A stretch of DNA of 64,000 nucleotides from Poindextera sp035295705 (GCA_035295705.1 DATGIN010000015.1:1-64000); one strand, 5' to 3'. Counted from the first letter of the stretch, positions 25,537-34,658 are shown. Notes: generated from the sequence alone by a model not told the origin. Numbers and translations: made by a program.

Positions 25537-26627
25537 ACTTCAGCCTCAGGCGATGCCTGGCGATAGCCCGGGTCGAGACGCTCGGGCTGTTCGCCGATCG
25601 GGGCGCGCTCGCCCTCATCTTCGTGCTGCCGGTGGTGCAGATACTGCTCTACGGCTACGCGATCAGCCTGCAGCCCAGGCACGTGCCAGTGGCGATCGCG
25701 GCGAGCGAGCCGCGGCTGGTGCAGCCCATGCTGCCGGCGTTGCGCGGGAACGCGTCGGTGGACCTGATCGGCGGGCTTGGGCCGACAGGCTCGGCGGAAC
25801 GGGCCGTGCGCCAGGGCCGTGCAATGGTCGGGGTCGAGGTCGGCCGCGACCCCGCCACGCGGGCCGTCTCCGTGCGCTTCGTCGCCGACGCCGGCGACCC
25901 CGCCGAGGTGAGGCCCGTGGTCGCCGCGCTCAACGTCGGCGTTTGGCGACGCGCTGCGCAACTCTACGCCGAAGACCAGGCGCCGACCGTTGAGACGCAG
26001 TGGCTCTACGACCCGGGCGGGGGAGGCGCCAGCGCCTGGGACGTGTCCCCCGGTCTGATCGGGGCGGTGGTCATGGTCACCATGCTGTTCACCGGCTCCA
26101 TCACGCTCGTTCGCGAGCGCGAGCGCGGCAGCTGGGAGAGCCTGCTTGCTACCCCGGTGCGCCCGGCCGAGGCCCTGGTCGGCAAGCTCGCGCCCTACCT
26201 CGTGATCGGCGTCACCCAGACGCTGGGCCTGCTCGCGATCGTGCACGTGCTGTTCGGCGTGCCCCTGCCCTCCGCGGCCTGGGCGCTCATCGCCGCGACG
26301 CCGGTCTACGTCGCGGCCTACCTTGCGCTCGGCTTCGCCGTCTCGACGTTGGCGCAGACACAGTTGCAGGCGGTCCAGGCGTCGGCGTTCGCCTATCTGC
26401 CATCGATGCTGCTGTCAGGCTTCATGTTCCCCTTCGACGGCATGCCGGACTGGGCGCGCATGGTCGGCGAGGCCATCCCCCTCACCCACTACATCCGCGC
26501 GACCCGCGACATCCTGCTGCGCGGCCTGAGCCCGGCGGCGGTCTGGAGTCACCTCTGGCCGATCGCGCTCTTCACCGCCGTCGCGTTCGGCCTCGCCGTC
26601 GTCAGCTATCGGCGGCGGCTGGACTGA
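25533..26627 (+). CDS. ABC-2 type transporter permease (YhhJ/DrrB-like)
   Basis: A 364-residue permease with the ABC2_membrane_3-type layout. One helix near the N-terminus (about 22-42) is followed by a large extracytoplasmic domain (about 45-170), then five helices from about 175 to 358. The cytosolic coupling segment RERERGSWESLLATPVRP precedes helix 3 and is the family hallmark. It pairs with the ATPase through a 4-base overlap. Such systems export drugs, lipids or polysaccharide; no neighbouring gene identifies the substrate. It is convergent with the lipoprotein gene of the TIR/SLOG set, 18 bases apart. Confidence 0.92.
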   Translation: MNFSLRRCLAIARVETLGLFADRGALALIFVLPVVQILLYGYAISLQPRHVPVAIAASEPRLVQPMLPALRGNASVDLIGGLGPTGSAERAVRQGRAMVGVEVGRDPATRAVSVRFVADAGDPAEVRPVVAALNVGVWRRAAQLYAEDQAPTVETQWLYDPGGGGASAWDVSPGLIGAVVMVTMLFTGSITLVRERERGSWESLLATPVRPAEALVGKLAPYLVIGVTQTLGLLAIVHVLFGVPLPSAAWALIAATPVYVAAYLALGFAVSTLAQTQLQAVQASAFAYLPSMLLSGFMFPFDGMPDWARMVGEAIPLTHYIRATRDILLRGLSPAAVWSHLWPIALFTAVAFGLAVVSYRRRLD

Positions 26628-26645
26628 GGCTGCGGCCTTGGAACG

Positions 26646-27875
26646 CTAGGGGATCACGATCGCCGAGGACGCCGGGATGTCGCCGGACGACTGTTTCAAG
26701 GCGACCAGGGCGGTCAGCATGTTGAAGATTTCTCGTGTGGTCCGCGAGCCGTCGCCCTCGCTCGGGGCGCAATAGATCTTGCCTTCGTAAGGAACGGCCG
26801 TGAAGCAGCCCGGGAAACCGTGTCCTGTCTCGACTTTGAACAGCGACCCCTGCGGCGTGAATTCCGGGACGCCGTTTGGGTAGTCCTGGCTGTAGTCGCT
26901 GAGCACCGGGGCTTCGCCAGGATCGTTCACGATCTGGCCGAGATACCGGAAAATCCCATAGGTGGAGCGAAAGATCACCTCGATCTTGTAGGCTTGGTTG
27001 TTGAGCACGACGTACTGCGTCGGGGGCGTGGGCTCGCCCGACCCGCAGAAGTTCACGTGCACGACCGGCAGCGCGAAGTCTTTCATCGCAACGGGACTGG
27101 CGAGCGCCGGTTCGTAGCAGGTCTGGCGCGCGGCCGGGCCTTTCTTCTCCGGCGCCGCCGCTCCGTTTTGGACGACGACGACTGTCTGCGCCTGGCCGGC
27201 GGCCGGCGGCGTGACATTGACTTCAGGCGCGCCTTTTGAGGCCGACCCGCTGCTCGCCGGGGCCACCTCGGTCATCAGACCGTGCTCCATGGCGGCCTGG
27301 ATAAAGGTCTGGAACTCGTGAAAGCTGGGGTCGCCGGGGCGGTTGTAGTCGAAATGCGGCGGTCCCAGCTGCTTGCCTGTGATCGGGTCGAACGGCGTGA
27401 CCTTCGCCTTGTCGATCGTAAGGTAGAAGACCAGCTCGCGCGAATAACCCTGGTGCAGAAGCAGGTCTATTTCATCCAGGCTGAGCGGCGTCATCATGCC
27501 CAGGTAGAAATCGTGGGTCGCGAACAGGTTGGCGGTGAAATTCGTGCTGATCGTATTGTCGAGGAACTGGCTCGCATTGCCGAACGTGAGCTGGTTCAAC
27601 GTGTCGCTGTGCTTCAGGCCCGGACCCTCGATAGCCTGCGGAGCGCTTAGACGCAGGTCGGTCGAGCCTGTTCCCTGCACCGCTGACGGCGAAAGGAAGT
27701 AGAGCGGCTCGGAGAGGCTGGCGCGGGCGATGTTGATCAGCATCCCGCGGTTCTGCATCGACCCGATTCCCAGGTCGACGATAGTCCCTCGGTTGGCCAC
27801 AGAGCCGACGGACAGGCAGCCATTGAGCGCCAGCGCCGAAACCAGCACGGCCAGCGTTCGCAATAGAACCCGCAT
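26646..27875 (-). CDS. Predicted lipoprotein of unknown function, last gene of the TIR/SLOG set
   Basis: A 409-residue protein with a type II signal peptide: MRVLLRTLAVLVSALALNGC, with the lipobox LNGC at residues 17-20. The ATG follows a GGGGGG stretch. The mature protein has no family I recognise. It contains a Ser/Gly/Ala/Pro-rich linker with an APEVNVTPP stretch around residues 205-245, two Cys in the flanking domains, and a C-terminal domain with YGIFRYLGQIV. It is probably anchored in the outer or inner membrane facing the periplasm. It lies 79 bases downstream of the SLOG membrane protein gene in the same direction, and could be its envelope partner. Confidence 0.8.
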   Translation of the reverse strand: MRVLLRTLAVLVSALALNGCLSVGSVANRGTIVDLGIGSMQNRGMLINIARASLSEPLYFLSPSAVQGTGSTDLRLSAPQAIEGPGLKHSDTLNQLTFGNASQFLDNTISTNFTANLFATHDFYLGMMTPLSLDEIDLLLHQGYSRELVFYLTIDKAKVTPFDPITGKQLGPPHFDYNRPGDPSFHEFQTFIQAAMEHGLMTEVAPASSGSASKGAPEVNVTPPAAGQAQTVVVVQNGAAAPEKKGPAARQTCYEPALASPVAMKDFALPVVHVNFCGSGEPTPPTQYVVLNNQAYKIEVIFRSTYGIFRYLGQIVNDPGEAPVLSDYSQDYPNGVPEFTPQGSLFKVETGHGFPGCFTAVPYEGKIYCAPSEGDGSRTTREIFNMLTALVALKQSSGDIPASSAIVIP

Positions 27876-27954
27876 GTGAGTAGTCCCCCCGAACCTCTGC
27901 GCCAGCAAAGCACTCCGACGCGCGAGGTCAAGCGCCGTCGCGTCGCACGCTAGT

Positions 27955-29925
27955 TCAAGCCGGCAGGCTCAGCGGGCGCGTGCCGAACAGCGTTCGCCAC
28001 TCGGAATGCTCAGCGCCCATGACCGCAACGGCGCGCTGGATACGGTCTGAGAGCAGCGCAAACGTCGGTCGGTCGCGCAGCATAGCGGCCCGAATGGTCC
28101 GCAGGCGACGGGCGGCCTCGTCCGACCGCGCGCCCACCGTCTCGAAGTCGGCCTGCACGCGGATCGCGTTCAGCGCCGCGCCGAGCGCCGGGAAGGCGGC
28201 GGTGGCCGCGGTGAAGAGATGCCGCCAGTCATAAGCCCAGCGGATCTTTCGTCCCGAGCCGACGTAAAGGGCATACCCCACGAGGAAGGTCGCGCCGACG
28301 ATCATCGGCGTGATGAACAGCCAGCGACCGGTCGCGTGCAGCCGACGCGCCGCCTCGGACATCCTTAGGCTGTTGCGCTGGTGGTAGCGGATTTGCCCGT
28401 TCAGCTCGAAGCGCACCATCACCGCGCGCGTCCGGCGAATGTAGGTCTCGTCGACCACGGTGTTCGGCAGCGGGAGCTCGCGCCCGATCGCGCGCACGTA
28501 CCAGGCGACCCAGTCGCCGCGCTCCGGCTTGTTGCCGGCGAGCGCCGCTCCGCGCAGCAGGGCCACCAGCCGGGACAACGTGCGCATGCGCCCGGCCTCT
28601 GCGACCGCCGCATCCTCCGGAGGCGGTCGGCGCGGGCGAAGCAGCGGCGGCCGGGCGCCCACCAGGGAGAGCGCCCGGAGATAGCGCAGCCACTCGGCCG
28701 TCCGCCGATAGTCCAGCCAGCGGCGGTGCCAGCCGCGTTGGGCGCCCTGGCGGATCACGAAGAGGATCGCGGAGAGGAGCGCGATCTCGGTGGCGACGAG
28801 CACCGCCTTCACTGTCATTCCCCCCGGCGCGCCCACCACGCGGTGCACCGGATCGAGCTCGGTGACCAGGCCGGTGAGCGCCGTGATCACGACAAGCGCC
28901 GAGGTGAGGAAGATGAACACGAACGCCGACCGGTACAGCTCGGCGTAGCGGACGGCGAGCCGGTCCGGGAGCGTGATGGCCGGAAGCAGCACGTCGCACA
29001 CCGCGGCCGTCAACGGGTCGGCGGGATTGGAGAACCAGCGTCTCCAGGGCCGGGGCTCGAACGCGTGCTCGTCGCTCGGCCGAAAGTCCGTCCATTGCAA
29101 AGGGCGGACCGCCAGGACGGCGAGGAGCATCGAATAGAGCGGCCAGCCATGCTCCGGCCCTGGCGGCTCGGTGTAGAAGTCGAGGAGGCGCGCGGTGCTC
29201 GTCTGGTCGGAATCCGGTGCGACGAGCGCGCTCACCACCGCGGGCAGGTCCGCGAACGGGTCCGTCCGCTCCGCGTCTTCCAGCCTGACGTTCGCTGGAG
29301 GCAACTCCATGGCGCCCGTCCAGAGCAGATGCGCGGCATCCGGCGCCGCCGGGTTGATCAGAAGGATTGGCGCTCCCTCGGCGTAAGCTTGCTCGACGAT
29401 CTCGGCGGTTCCGCCGATTCCGCCGGCCTCGCCTTCGTCCCAGATCGCGATGATCAGGTCCGCATTCGCCAGCATCGTCAGGCCGCTGGCCTGATAGCCA
29501 CGCTTTGCCGCGAGGTCGCCTTCGCGGTCTTCGAGCTCGAAGACCGTGCGCGCCTTGGCCAGGAGTCCGTCGAACTCCGCCTTCGAGGCTTTGCTCTCGA
29601 AGTCCTGCGCGTAGGAGGCGCGGGGCGCCGGGAGGACGACGTCAAGAGCGGCCCCGGCAGCCAGGCCCGCCTCGGCGACGATGCGATCGGCGCCTTCAGC
29701 GAGGGAGGAGACGACCACCAGCTGCGGCCCTTCCGCCGCGAAGGCCCAACTCGCCGCCTGGCTCGTCGCGCGAAGGCTGGCGGCGATCTCCCGCAAGAGC
29801 CGGTCGACGGTCGCGCGCACGGCCGGTTGCAGATGCGCCAGGAGCTTCGGCCCGGTTCTATGCCCGGTCACGCCGACCCGAAGACATGCCCGCGGCTTGC
29901 AAAGCGAGGTCGCGGCCTCGTCCAT
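27955..29925 (-). CDS. SLOG-domain protein fused to a multi-helix membrane region
   Basis: A 656-residue protein. Residues about 13-200 form a SLOG (LOG/DprA/TRPM-like Rossmann) domain: VGVTGHRTGP opens strand 1, VVSSLAEGADRIVAE is the phosphate-binding turn and helix, and VVLPAPRASYAQDF and LLINPAAPD follow. SLOG domains bind nucleotides or NAD-derived ligands such as cyclic ADP-ribose in Thoeris. The rest holds four likely membrane helices (about 332-354, 368-392, 534-556 and 570-590), with soluble helical segments between, reminiscent of SLATT/2TM effector regions. Membrane gating by a nucleotide ligand is the inferred role. The start is an ATG; the gene lies 63 bases after the FAD gene. 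Confidence 0.8.
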   Translation of the reverse strand: MDEAATSLCKPRACLRVGVTGHRTGPKLLAHLQPAVRATVDRLLREIAASLRATSQAASWAFAAEGPQLVVVSSLAEGADRIVAEAGLAAGAALDVVLPAPRASYAQDFESKASKAEFDGLLAKARTVFELEDREGDLAAKRGYQASGLTMLANADLIIAIWDEGEAGGIGGTAEIVEQAYAEGAPILLINPAAPDAAHLLWTGAMELPPANVRLEDAERTDPFADLPAVVSALVAPDSDQTSTARLLDFYTEPPGPEHGWPLYSMLLAVLAVRPLQWTDFRPSDEHAFEPRPWRRWFSNPADPLTAAVCDVLLPAITLPDRLAVRYAELYRSAFVFIFLTSALVVITALTGLVTELDPVHRVVGAPGGMTVKAVLVATEIALLSAILFVIRQGAQRGWHRRWLDYRRTAEWLRYLRALSLVGARPPLLRPRRPPPEDAAVAEAGRMRTLSRLVALLRGAALAGNKPERGDWVAWYVRAIGRELPLPNTVVDETYIRRTRAVMVRFELNGQIRYHQRNSLRMSEAARRLHATGRWLFITPMIVGATFLVGYALYVGSGRKIRWAYDWRHLFTAATAAFPALGAALNAIRVQADFETVGARSDEAARRLRTIRAAMLRDRPTFALLSDRIQRAVAVMGAEHSEWRTLFGTRPLSLPA

Positions 29926-29988
29926 CGCCCAGCTCCCCCGTCAGAGCAGCGCGCGGTTGTCCCCGCTCCGCGCGCCCAGGGCAAGGGC

Positions 29989-31461
29989 TCAAGCTGCGGA
30001 CGTCAGGCCCAGAGCCGCGAACATTTCGGCGCGGTCCGGCCCGAGCGGCGGCGGGTAGAACCTGGCGTTCGCCGCCCGACCGCGCGCCCACCGGCCGAGC
30101 GACTTGACCATCGTCTCCGGCCTGCGCAGCCACGCACGCGGCGCGTCGAGCATGTTGAATTCGCGCAGCGCGGCCCGAAGCAAGGGCAGGTCCGAGCGCA
30201 CCGCGATCGCGACGCCATCGGTGCGGAAGCTCTGCCCGATCCGCTCCGGCAGGCGCGCGCGACGATGCGGCGTTTCGCGCGCTTCGCGAGCGCGGCGAAT
30301 GGCGCTGCGGTCCTGCGCGCACATGTCCTCGTAGTAGGGTCGGAGCGCTTCTTCCATGCGCTCGTCATAGAGCCGGGCGCGCACGGCGGGCTCGCCCGTC
30401 TCGTCGAGGATCTGGCCGAGGATCTCCGCTTCCACGGCCGCGAAGGAGCACCCGCGCCCATACAGCGGGTTGGTGCGCACAAGGCTGTCGCCGACCGCGA
30501 AGAAGCCGAGCACCGACCGCTGGTCCGGGCTGACGAAGCGGCGCCAGTGGTTCTTCAGGTCGCCCATGCCGTAGACGGGGCTGATCGGTTCGCTCGCGAC
30601 GGAATCGACCCACCCCGCGATCCCCGGCAGCAGCGCACAGATATGGTCGAACACCTCAGGACGCACGACTGCAGCGCGAAGCTCCATCTCCGGTTCGGGC
30701 ACGGCCAGAGTGATCGAGAAACAGCCATTGTCGCCGGGAAAGCGCCCGTACTTCAGATAGTCGAGGTCGCCGGTCGCGGTGGCGCGGGTGGGCGGCGGGT
30801 CGTCGCCGACGCGGCGATAGTGGCGGGTGAAGTAGAGGATCCCGCAGTCCTCGCTTTCCTCCGCCACGCGTACGCCCGCGGCGCGCAACTGCTCGGCCGC
30901 CTCGGAGAGCCGCCCCTGGGCGTCGACGACCAGGTCGGCGCGCCAGTCCTTGGTCTTCCCGCCGTGTTCGGCCGCGGCCCCGACGATCTTGAGCGCGCCG
31001 TCCTCGGTTTCGATGAGCAACCGGCGGACAAAGGCGTCCGCGACGATCGTCACCCGCGGCAGGGTCTCGACGTACCGGCGCACGATGAGCTCGAAGGTCG
31101 TCCGGCGGCTGGTCAGGATCACCATCTGCTCGTCGCCAGGCTCCGGTCGATAGTCGGCCCTCAGCGCCTGCGGCGTCATCTCGGTGAAGCCGATCTCGCG
31201 GCAACCGGCCTCGCGCAGCTGGTCGAGCAGCAGCGGGTGCCGGGCGCGGATGACCTCGCGCAGGCGCGCAAGGAATCCGTGGCTGTGCCTGAGCTGGCCC
31301 ACGCCGCGGCGCTTCCAGTCGAAGAAGGCGGCCTCGGCGCCGCCCGCTGGGGGCGGTGGATCGCGCTCGAGCAAGACGAGCTCGCGCGGGCCCGGCGCGA
31401 GCGCCAGCGCCGCGAACAGGCCGGCCATGCCGGCGCCCAACACCAGCACCCGTTCAGTCAT
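29989..31461 (-). CDS. FAD-dependent oxidoreductase (hydroxylase/epoxidase-like)
   Basis: A 490-residue flavoprotein with the N-terminal dinucleotide-binding turn GAGMAGLFAA (residues 9-18), an ERDPPPP segment after strand 2 and the second FAD motif GFFAVGDSLVRTNPLYGRG, whose GD contacts the FAD ribityl chain. It belongs to the p-hydroxybenzoate-hydroxylase-like superfamily, without evident substrate-defining residues; halogenase-type Trp motifs are missing. It is placed between TIR and SLOG genes, with 16- and 63-base gaps, in one direction. Why a flavin monooxygenase should belong to such a set is unclear; it could act in redox sensing or lipid modification. Confidence 0.85.
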   Translation of the reverse strand: MTERVLVLGAGMAGLFAALALAPGPRELVLLERDPPPPAGGAEAAFFDWKRRGVGQLRHSHGFLARLREVIRARHPLLLDQLREAGCREIGFTEMTPQALRADYRPEPGDEQMVILTSRRTTFELIVRRYVETLPRVTIVADAFVRRLLIETEDGALKIVGAAAEHGGKTKDWRADLVVDAQGRLSEAAEQLRAAGVRVAEESEDCGILYFTRHYRRVGDDPPPTRATATGDLDYLKYGRFPGDNGCFSITLAVPEPEMELRAAVVRPEVFDHICALLPGIAGWVDSVASEPISPVYGMGDLKNHWRRFVSPDQRSVLGFFAVGDSLVRTNPLYGRGCSFAAVEAEILGQILDETGEPAVRARLYDERMEEALRPYYEDMCAQDRSAIRRAREARETPHRRARLPERIGQSFRTDGVAIAVRSDLPLLRAALREFNMLDAPRAWLRRPETMVKSLGRWARGRAANARFYPPPLGPDRAEMFAALGLTSAA

Positions 31462-31477
31462 GACCTGAGTTTGACGC

Positions 31478-33007
31478 CTAGCCCGAGTGCGACTGCAGCC
31501 AGTTGATGGCGTCCTGCTTGCCCTGCGCGGCCGAGCGGCTCATCCAGGTGCGGGCCAGGTTGTCGTCTTCGGTCACACCCTGGCCGTTGGCGTAGAGCCA
31601 GCCCAGGCTGTACTCTGCGTTCTCTTCGCCCTGGTTTGCGGCCAGCGTGTACCAGTGGAACGCCGTCGCGTAGTCCACCGTCGTGCCACGGCCGTAATAG
31701 TACATCTCGCCGAGGTTGTTCTCGGCATCCTTGTCGCCCTGGTTGGCGGACTTTGTGTACCAGTTGAGCGCCTGGGCGTAGTCCTGAGCAACGCCGTTGC
31801 CGCCGTTGTCGTAGATCCAGCCGAGGTTGTACTCCGCCATCGCGTCGCCCTGCTCGGCGGCCTTCAGGTACCACGTCACCGCCGTGGCGTAGTCCTTCTG
31901 CTGGAACGCGGCGTCGCCCTTGGAGTTGGCTTCGGCGATCGTGACCGGCGGCTTCATGCCGCGCGCGACGCTGACGATGACGGCGATGACGAAGAGCACC
32001 GCGACCACAGAGCCGCCGATGATCAACCACATCCGGTTGCTGTTCGCCGGCGCCGCCACGGCCGGCCCGGTCGCGTTCGAGGCGGGGGCAGGTTTGGCGG
32101 CGAGCGTGCTCGCCGCCGTCGCCGCGGCTTGCGGACGGCCGATCTGGGCGGCGGCGGCGCGGTCCTTGCGGGCCATGTCGTGGAGGCCCTTGCGCTCGTA
32201 GGTGGCGGCGCGGTTGTTCAGCGCCGCCGCGAGGTCAGGTTTCAGCTGCAGGGCGACGGTGTAGTCGCGGATCGCTTTGTCGTAGTCGCCCTTCGACTGG
32301 AAGGCGTTGCCGCGGTTGCAGTAGGCGGCGGCGAAGTCGGGTTTGAGCGCGATCGCGCGGTCGAAATCCAGGATCGCCTGTTCGCCCTGGCCCTTGGCCA
32401 GCAGCGCGTTGCCGCGGTTGTTGAGCGCGTTGGCGTGGTCGGGCCGGGCGGCGATCACCTGGTTGTACTGCTCGATCGCCTGGTCGTACTCGCCCGCCCG
32501 CGCGTGCGCATTCGCCTGTTCGTAGACCGGTTCGAGGTCCGGCGTCGGCTGAGGGGCCGTGTGATGCTCGACTCCATCCGCCGCGACCGAAGGCTCCTCG
32601 GTCGTCTGCATCGCGGTGAGCGCCTTGATCTGGGCCATCACCTGGTCCAGCGAGCTCTCCCAGTCGTTGAACAGGTCGATCCACTGGCGGGTGGCGAGCT
32701 CGTAGAGCAAGGCCTCGTTCGGCGCGACGTCCTCCACCCTGAGCGGCACGACGAACAGCTTGTTCGCGCCGGCGAGCGCGATCTCCTTCTTCACCTCGTC
32801 CGAGTTGTTGGAATTGGCCGAGAAGACGAACAGCATGACCTTCGCAGCGCGGATGGCGCGCACGATGGCTTCCTGGAAGTTCTCGCCCGGGTGGACGTCG
32901 CGATTGGACATCCAGCACTGGACCCCGCGCGACTCGACCGCCTGGCAGATGGTCTCGGCGACCTTGCGGTCCTTCGATGCGTGGCTGAGGAAGACGGCGG
33001 CGGTCAT
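31478..33007 (-). CDS. TIR-domain protein with TPR repeats, one membrane helix and Sel1 repeats
   Basis: A 509-residue protein with clear modules. Residues 1-125 form a TIR domain: FLSHASKDRKVAE at the start, the CWMSNRD box, and VKKEIALA, in which Glu75 is the candidate NADase base. Residues about 160-290 hold three to four TPRs. A low-complexity Ala/Pro linker and a single transmembrane helix (326-348) come next, then three Sel1-like repeats (384-490, each with AEYNLGWIY-type cores). The TIR and TPR part would be cytoplasmic and the Sel1 repeats periplasmic. Bacterial TIR domains cleave NAD+ or make cyclic ADP-ribose signals. The ATG start follows the DUF805 gene by 31 bases. Confidence 0.9.
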   Translation of the reverse strand: MTAAVFLSHASKDRKVAETICQAVESRGVQCWMSNRDVHPGENFQEAIVRAIRAAKVMLFVFSANSNNSDEVKKEIALAGANKLFVVPLRVEDVAPNEALLYELATRQWIDLFNDWESSLDQVMAQIKALTAMQTTEEPSVAADGVEHHTAPQPTPDLEPVYEQANAHARAGEYDQAIEQYNQVIAARPDHANALNNRGNALLAKGQGEQAILDFDRAIALKPDFAAAYCNRGNAFQSKGDYDKAIRDYTVALQLKPDLAAALNNRAATYERKGLHDMARKDRAAAAQIGRPQAAATAASTLAAKPAPASNATGPAVAAPANSNRMWLIIGGSVVAVLFVIAVIVSVARGMKPPVTIAEANSKGDAAFQQKDYATAVTWYLKAAEQGDAMAEYNLGWIYDNGGNGVAQDYAQALNWYTKSANQGDKDAENNLGEMYYYGRGTTVDYATAFHWYTLAANQGEENAEYSLGWLYANGQGVTEDDNLARTWMSRSAAQGKQDAINWLQSHSG

Positions 33008-33038
33008 GGGGGGCTTCCGCGCTAGGCGCTCGCGTCGG

Positions 33039-33449
33039 TCAAGCCGCCCACGTCGTTTGCGCCGGCACGGCGCTGCCGCCCAGCGGGTCCGCGCCATACT
33101 GGTTGTCGCCGACGGTGCCGCGGGTCGCGTACCAGATGATCAACGGAATGATGCCGACGATGGTGAGAACCAGCAGGTACCACCAGCCGCTCCTGTTCGT
33201 GTCGTGCAGGCGGCGGATCGCCACCGCGAGGCCTGGCAGGAAGAGTCCGAGATCGACGAGGTAGCTCAGGCCGACCACCGGCCCGTACATCGACGACGTC
33301 GGCCCGCCGACGATGATCTCCAAAAGCGCGAAGACGCAGCCGATCAGGAAGGTGAAAAGCGCCCACCACCAGAACTCGGACCGCGCCGAGCGGCCGTTGA
33401 AGTCGACGTAGCGTCTGAAGTTGCTGGTGATAGCCTGGGTGAAATTCAC
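33039..33449 (-). CDS. DUF805 family membrane protein
   Basis: A 136-residue membrane protein with the DUF805 signature: YVDFNGRSARSEFWWW near the N-terminus, three to four hydrophobic helices, and AIRRLHDTNRSGWWYL in the second half, ending with GDNQYGADPL. The GTG start has a strong GGGGAGGCG ribosome site; an extended frame upstream lacks a usable one. DUF805 proteins (YhaH/YhaI) are inner-membrane proteins of unknown role, often found beside secreted or TPR proteins. It is the first gene of the TIR/SLOG set, 31 bases before the TIR gene and 153 bases after korB. Confidence 0.9.
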   Translation of the reverse strand: MNFTQAITSNFRRYVDFNGRSARSEFWWWALFTFLIGCVFALLEIIVGGPTSSMYGPVVGLSYLVDLGLFLPGLAVAIRRLHDTNRSGWWYLLVLTIVGIIPLIIWYATRGTVGDNQYGADPLGGSAVPAQTTWAA

Positions 33450-33556
33450 GGATCGCCTCCCCGTTCTGTGGTCCGCCCCGCCGGTTGGCGGCGGACGCTC
33501 CGCGCCTGCGCTCATCGCAGCCGAAGAGAGCTCCTTCCCCTGGTCATAGGAAAATC

Positions 33557-33590
33557 GACCCCCCGAGCGGGGTCAACGGCTTTTTGACCC
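33557..33590 (-). promoter_or_regulatory. Overlapping inverted repeats between korB and the DUF805 gene
   Basis: Two mutually exclusive hairpins share bases: GACCCC/GGGGTC with a 6-base loop (33557-33574) and GGGTCAA/TTGACCC with a 7-base loop (33570-33590). On the minus-strand transcript the former is followed by a short T run (GATTTT). The place fits a weak terminator or attenuator after korB, or an operator for the TIR/SLOG set. Assigned from symmetry only. Confidence 0.4.
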
Positions 33591-33602
33591 TGCGGCTGCG
33601 GC

Positions 33603-34658
33603 CTAACGCAGCGAGGCATTGAGTTCCGCGAGCTTTGCCGCGCCGGGAGTCAGCTCCGCGTCCGTCAACGCGTTCAGCGGCGTCGCCACGGTCTCGAGGT
33701 GGTCGTGCAGGTCCTTTGGCGTCGGGTCGACGAACAAAAGGCCGGTGACGATCTCGCCCAGCGCCTGCCGCTCCTGCAGGAAGCCCAGTGCGGCGGCGCG
33801 GTCGGAAGGGTCGTATTGCTCGTCGAGCTTGCGCAACGCGAGCACCGAGCCGTCGTGTTGGGTCACCATCTCGAGCGTTCCGGGCGCGTGGTCGATCTCG
33901 ATCGGCGTGCGCGGCCGGATGAAGTCCAGCCGGTTCACCGCATCATTGTGCTCGCGCACGTAGTCGAAGCTCTTGGTCGAGCCGTCGTGATTGTTGAACT
34001 GCACGCACGGGCTGATGCAGTCGATGAAGGCGGCGCCGTTGTGGCTGAGCGCCGCCTTGATCAGCGGCGTGAGCTGGCGCTTGTCGCCGGAGAAACTGCG
34101 CGCGACGAACGTCGCGCCGAGCTGCAGCGCGAGCGAGACGAGGTCGACCGCCGAATCGTGGTTGACCACCCCGCGCTTGGATTTCGACCCGTAGTCCGAG
34201 GTGGCGGAGAACTGGCCCTTGGTCAGCCCGTACACGCCGTTGTTCTCGACGATGTAGACCATGTTCACGCCGCGGCGGATGCAGTGCGCGAACTGGCCGA
34301 GCCCGATCGAAGCGGAATCGCCGTCGCCTGAAACACCGAGGTAAATCAGGTCCTTGTTCGCCAGGTTCGCGCCGGTCATCACCGACGGCATCCGTCCGTG
34401 CACGGTGTTGAAGCCGTGGCTGTTGCCGAGGAAGTAGTCGGGCGTCTTCGACGAGCACCCGATGCCGGAGAGCTTCGCGATCCGGTGCGGCGGCAGCTCG
34501 AGCTCGAAACAGGCCTGGATCACCGAGGCGCTGATCGAGTCGTGCCCGCAGCCGGCGCAGAGCGTCGAGACCGAGCCTTCGTAATCACGCCGGGTATAGC
34601 CGAGGCTGTTCGTCTGCAGGTGCGGGTGATGCAGGCGGGGTTTGAGGATGTAGGTCAT
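33603..34658 (-). CDS. korB: 2-oxoacid:ferredoxin oxidoreductase, beta subunit
   Basis: A 351-residue ThDP-binding beta subunit. STLCAGCGHDSIS supplies two Cys of the 4Fe-4S site, GIGCSSKTPDYF a third, and CISPCVQFNN others. GDGDSASIGLGQ is the ThDP/Mg2+ motif, followed by VENNGVYGLTKGQFS. With KorA it oxidatively decarboxylates a 2-oxoacid (2-oxoglutarate is the usual substrate for this subgroup) to acyl-CoA with ferredoxin reduction. The ATG overlaps the korA stop by 4 bases, consistent with an assembled complex. Presence in an apparently aerobic organism fits the oxygen-tolerant two-subunit KOR type. Confidence 0.93.
   Translation of the reverse strand: MTYILKPRLHHPHLQTNSLGYTRRDYEGSVSTLCAGCGHDSISASVIQACFELELPPHRIAKLSGIGCSSKTPDYFLGNSHGFNTVHGRMPSVMTGANLANKDLIYLGVSGDGDSASIGLGQFAHCIRRGVNMVYIVENNGVYGLTKGQFSATSDYGSKSKRGVVNHDSAVDLVSLALQLGATFVARSFSGDKRQLTPLIKAALSHNGAAFIDCISPCVQFNNHDGSTKSFDYVREHNDAVNRLDFIRPRTPIEIDHAPGTLEMVTQHDGSVLALRKLDEQYDPSDRAAALGFLQERQALGEIVTGLLFVDPTPKDLHDHLETVATPLNALTDAELTPGAAKLAELNASLR

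Noticed and set aside
28381..31506. Plus-strand open frame of 1041 codons
   Set aside because: It is antisense to the SLOG and FAD genes, which have clear motifs; high GC leaves few stops in opposite frames. The translation is Arg/His/Val-rich with no domain.
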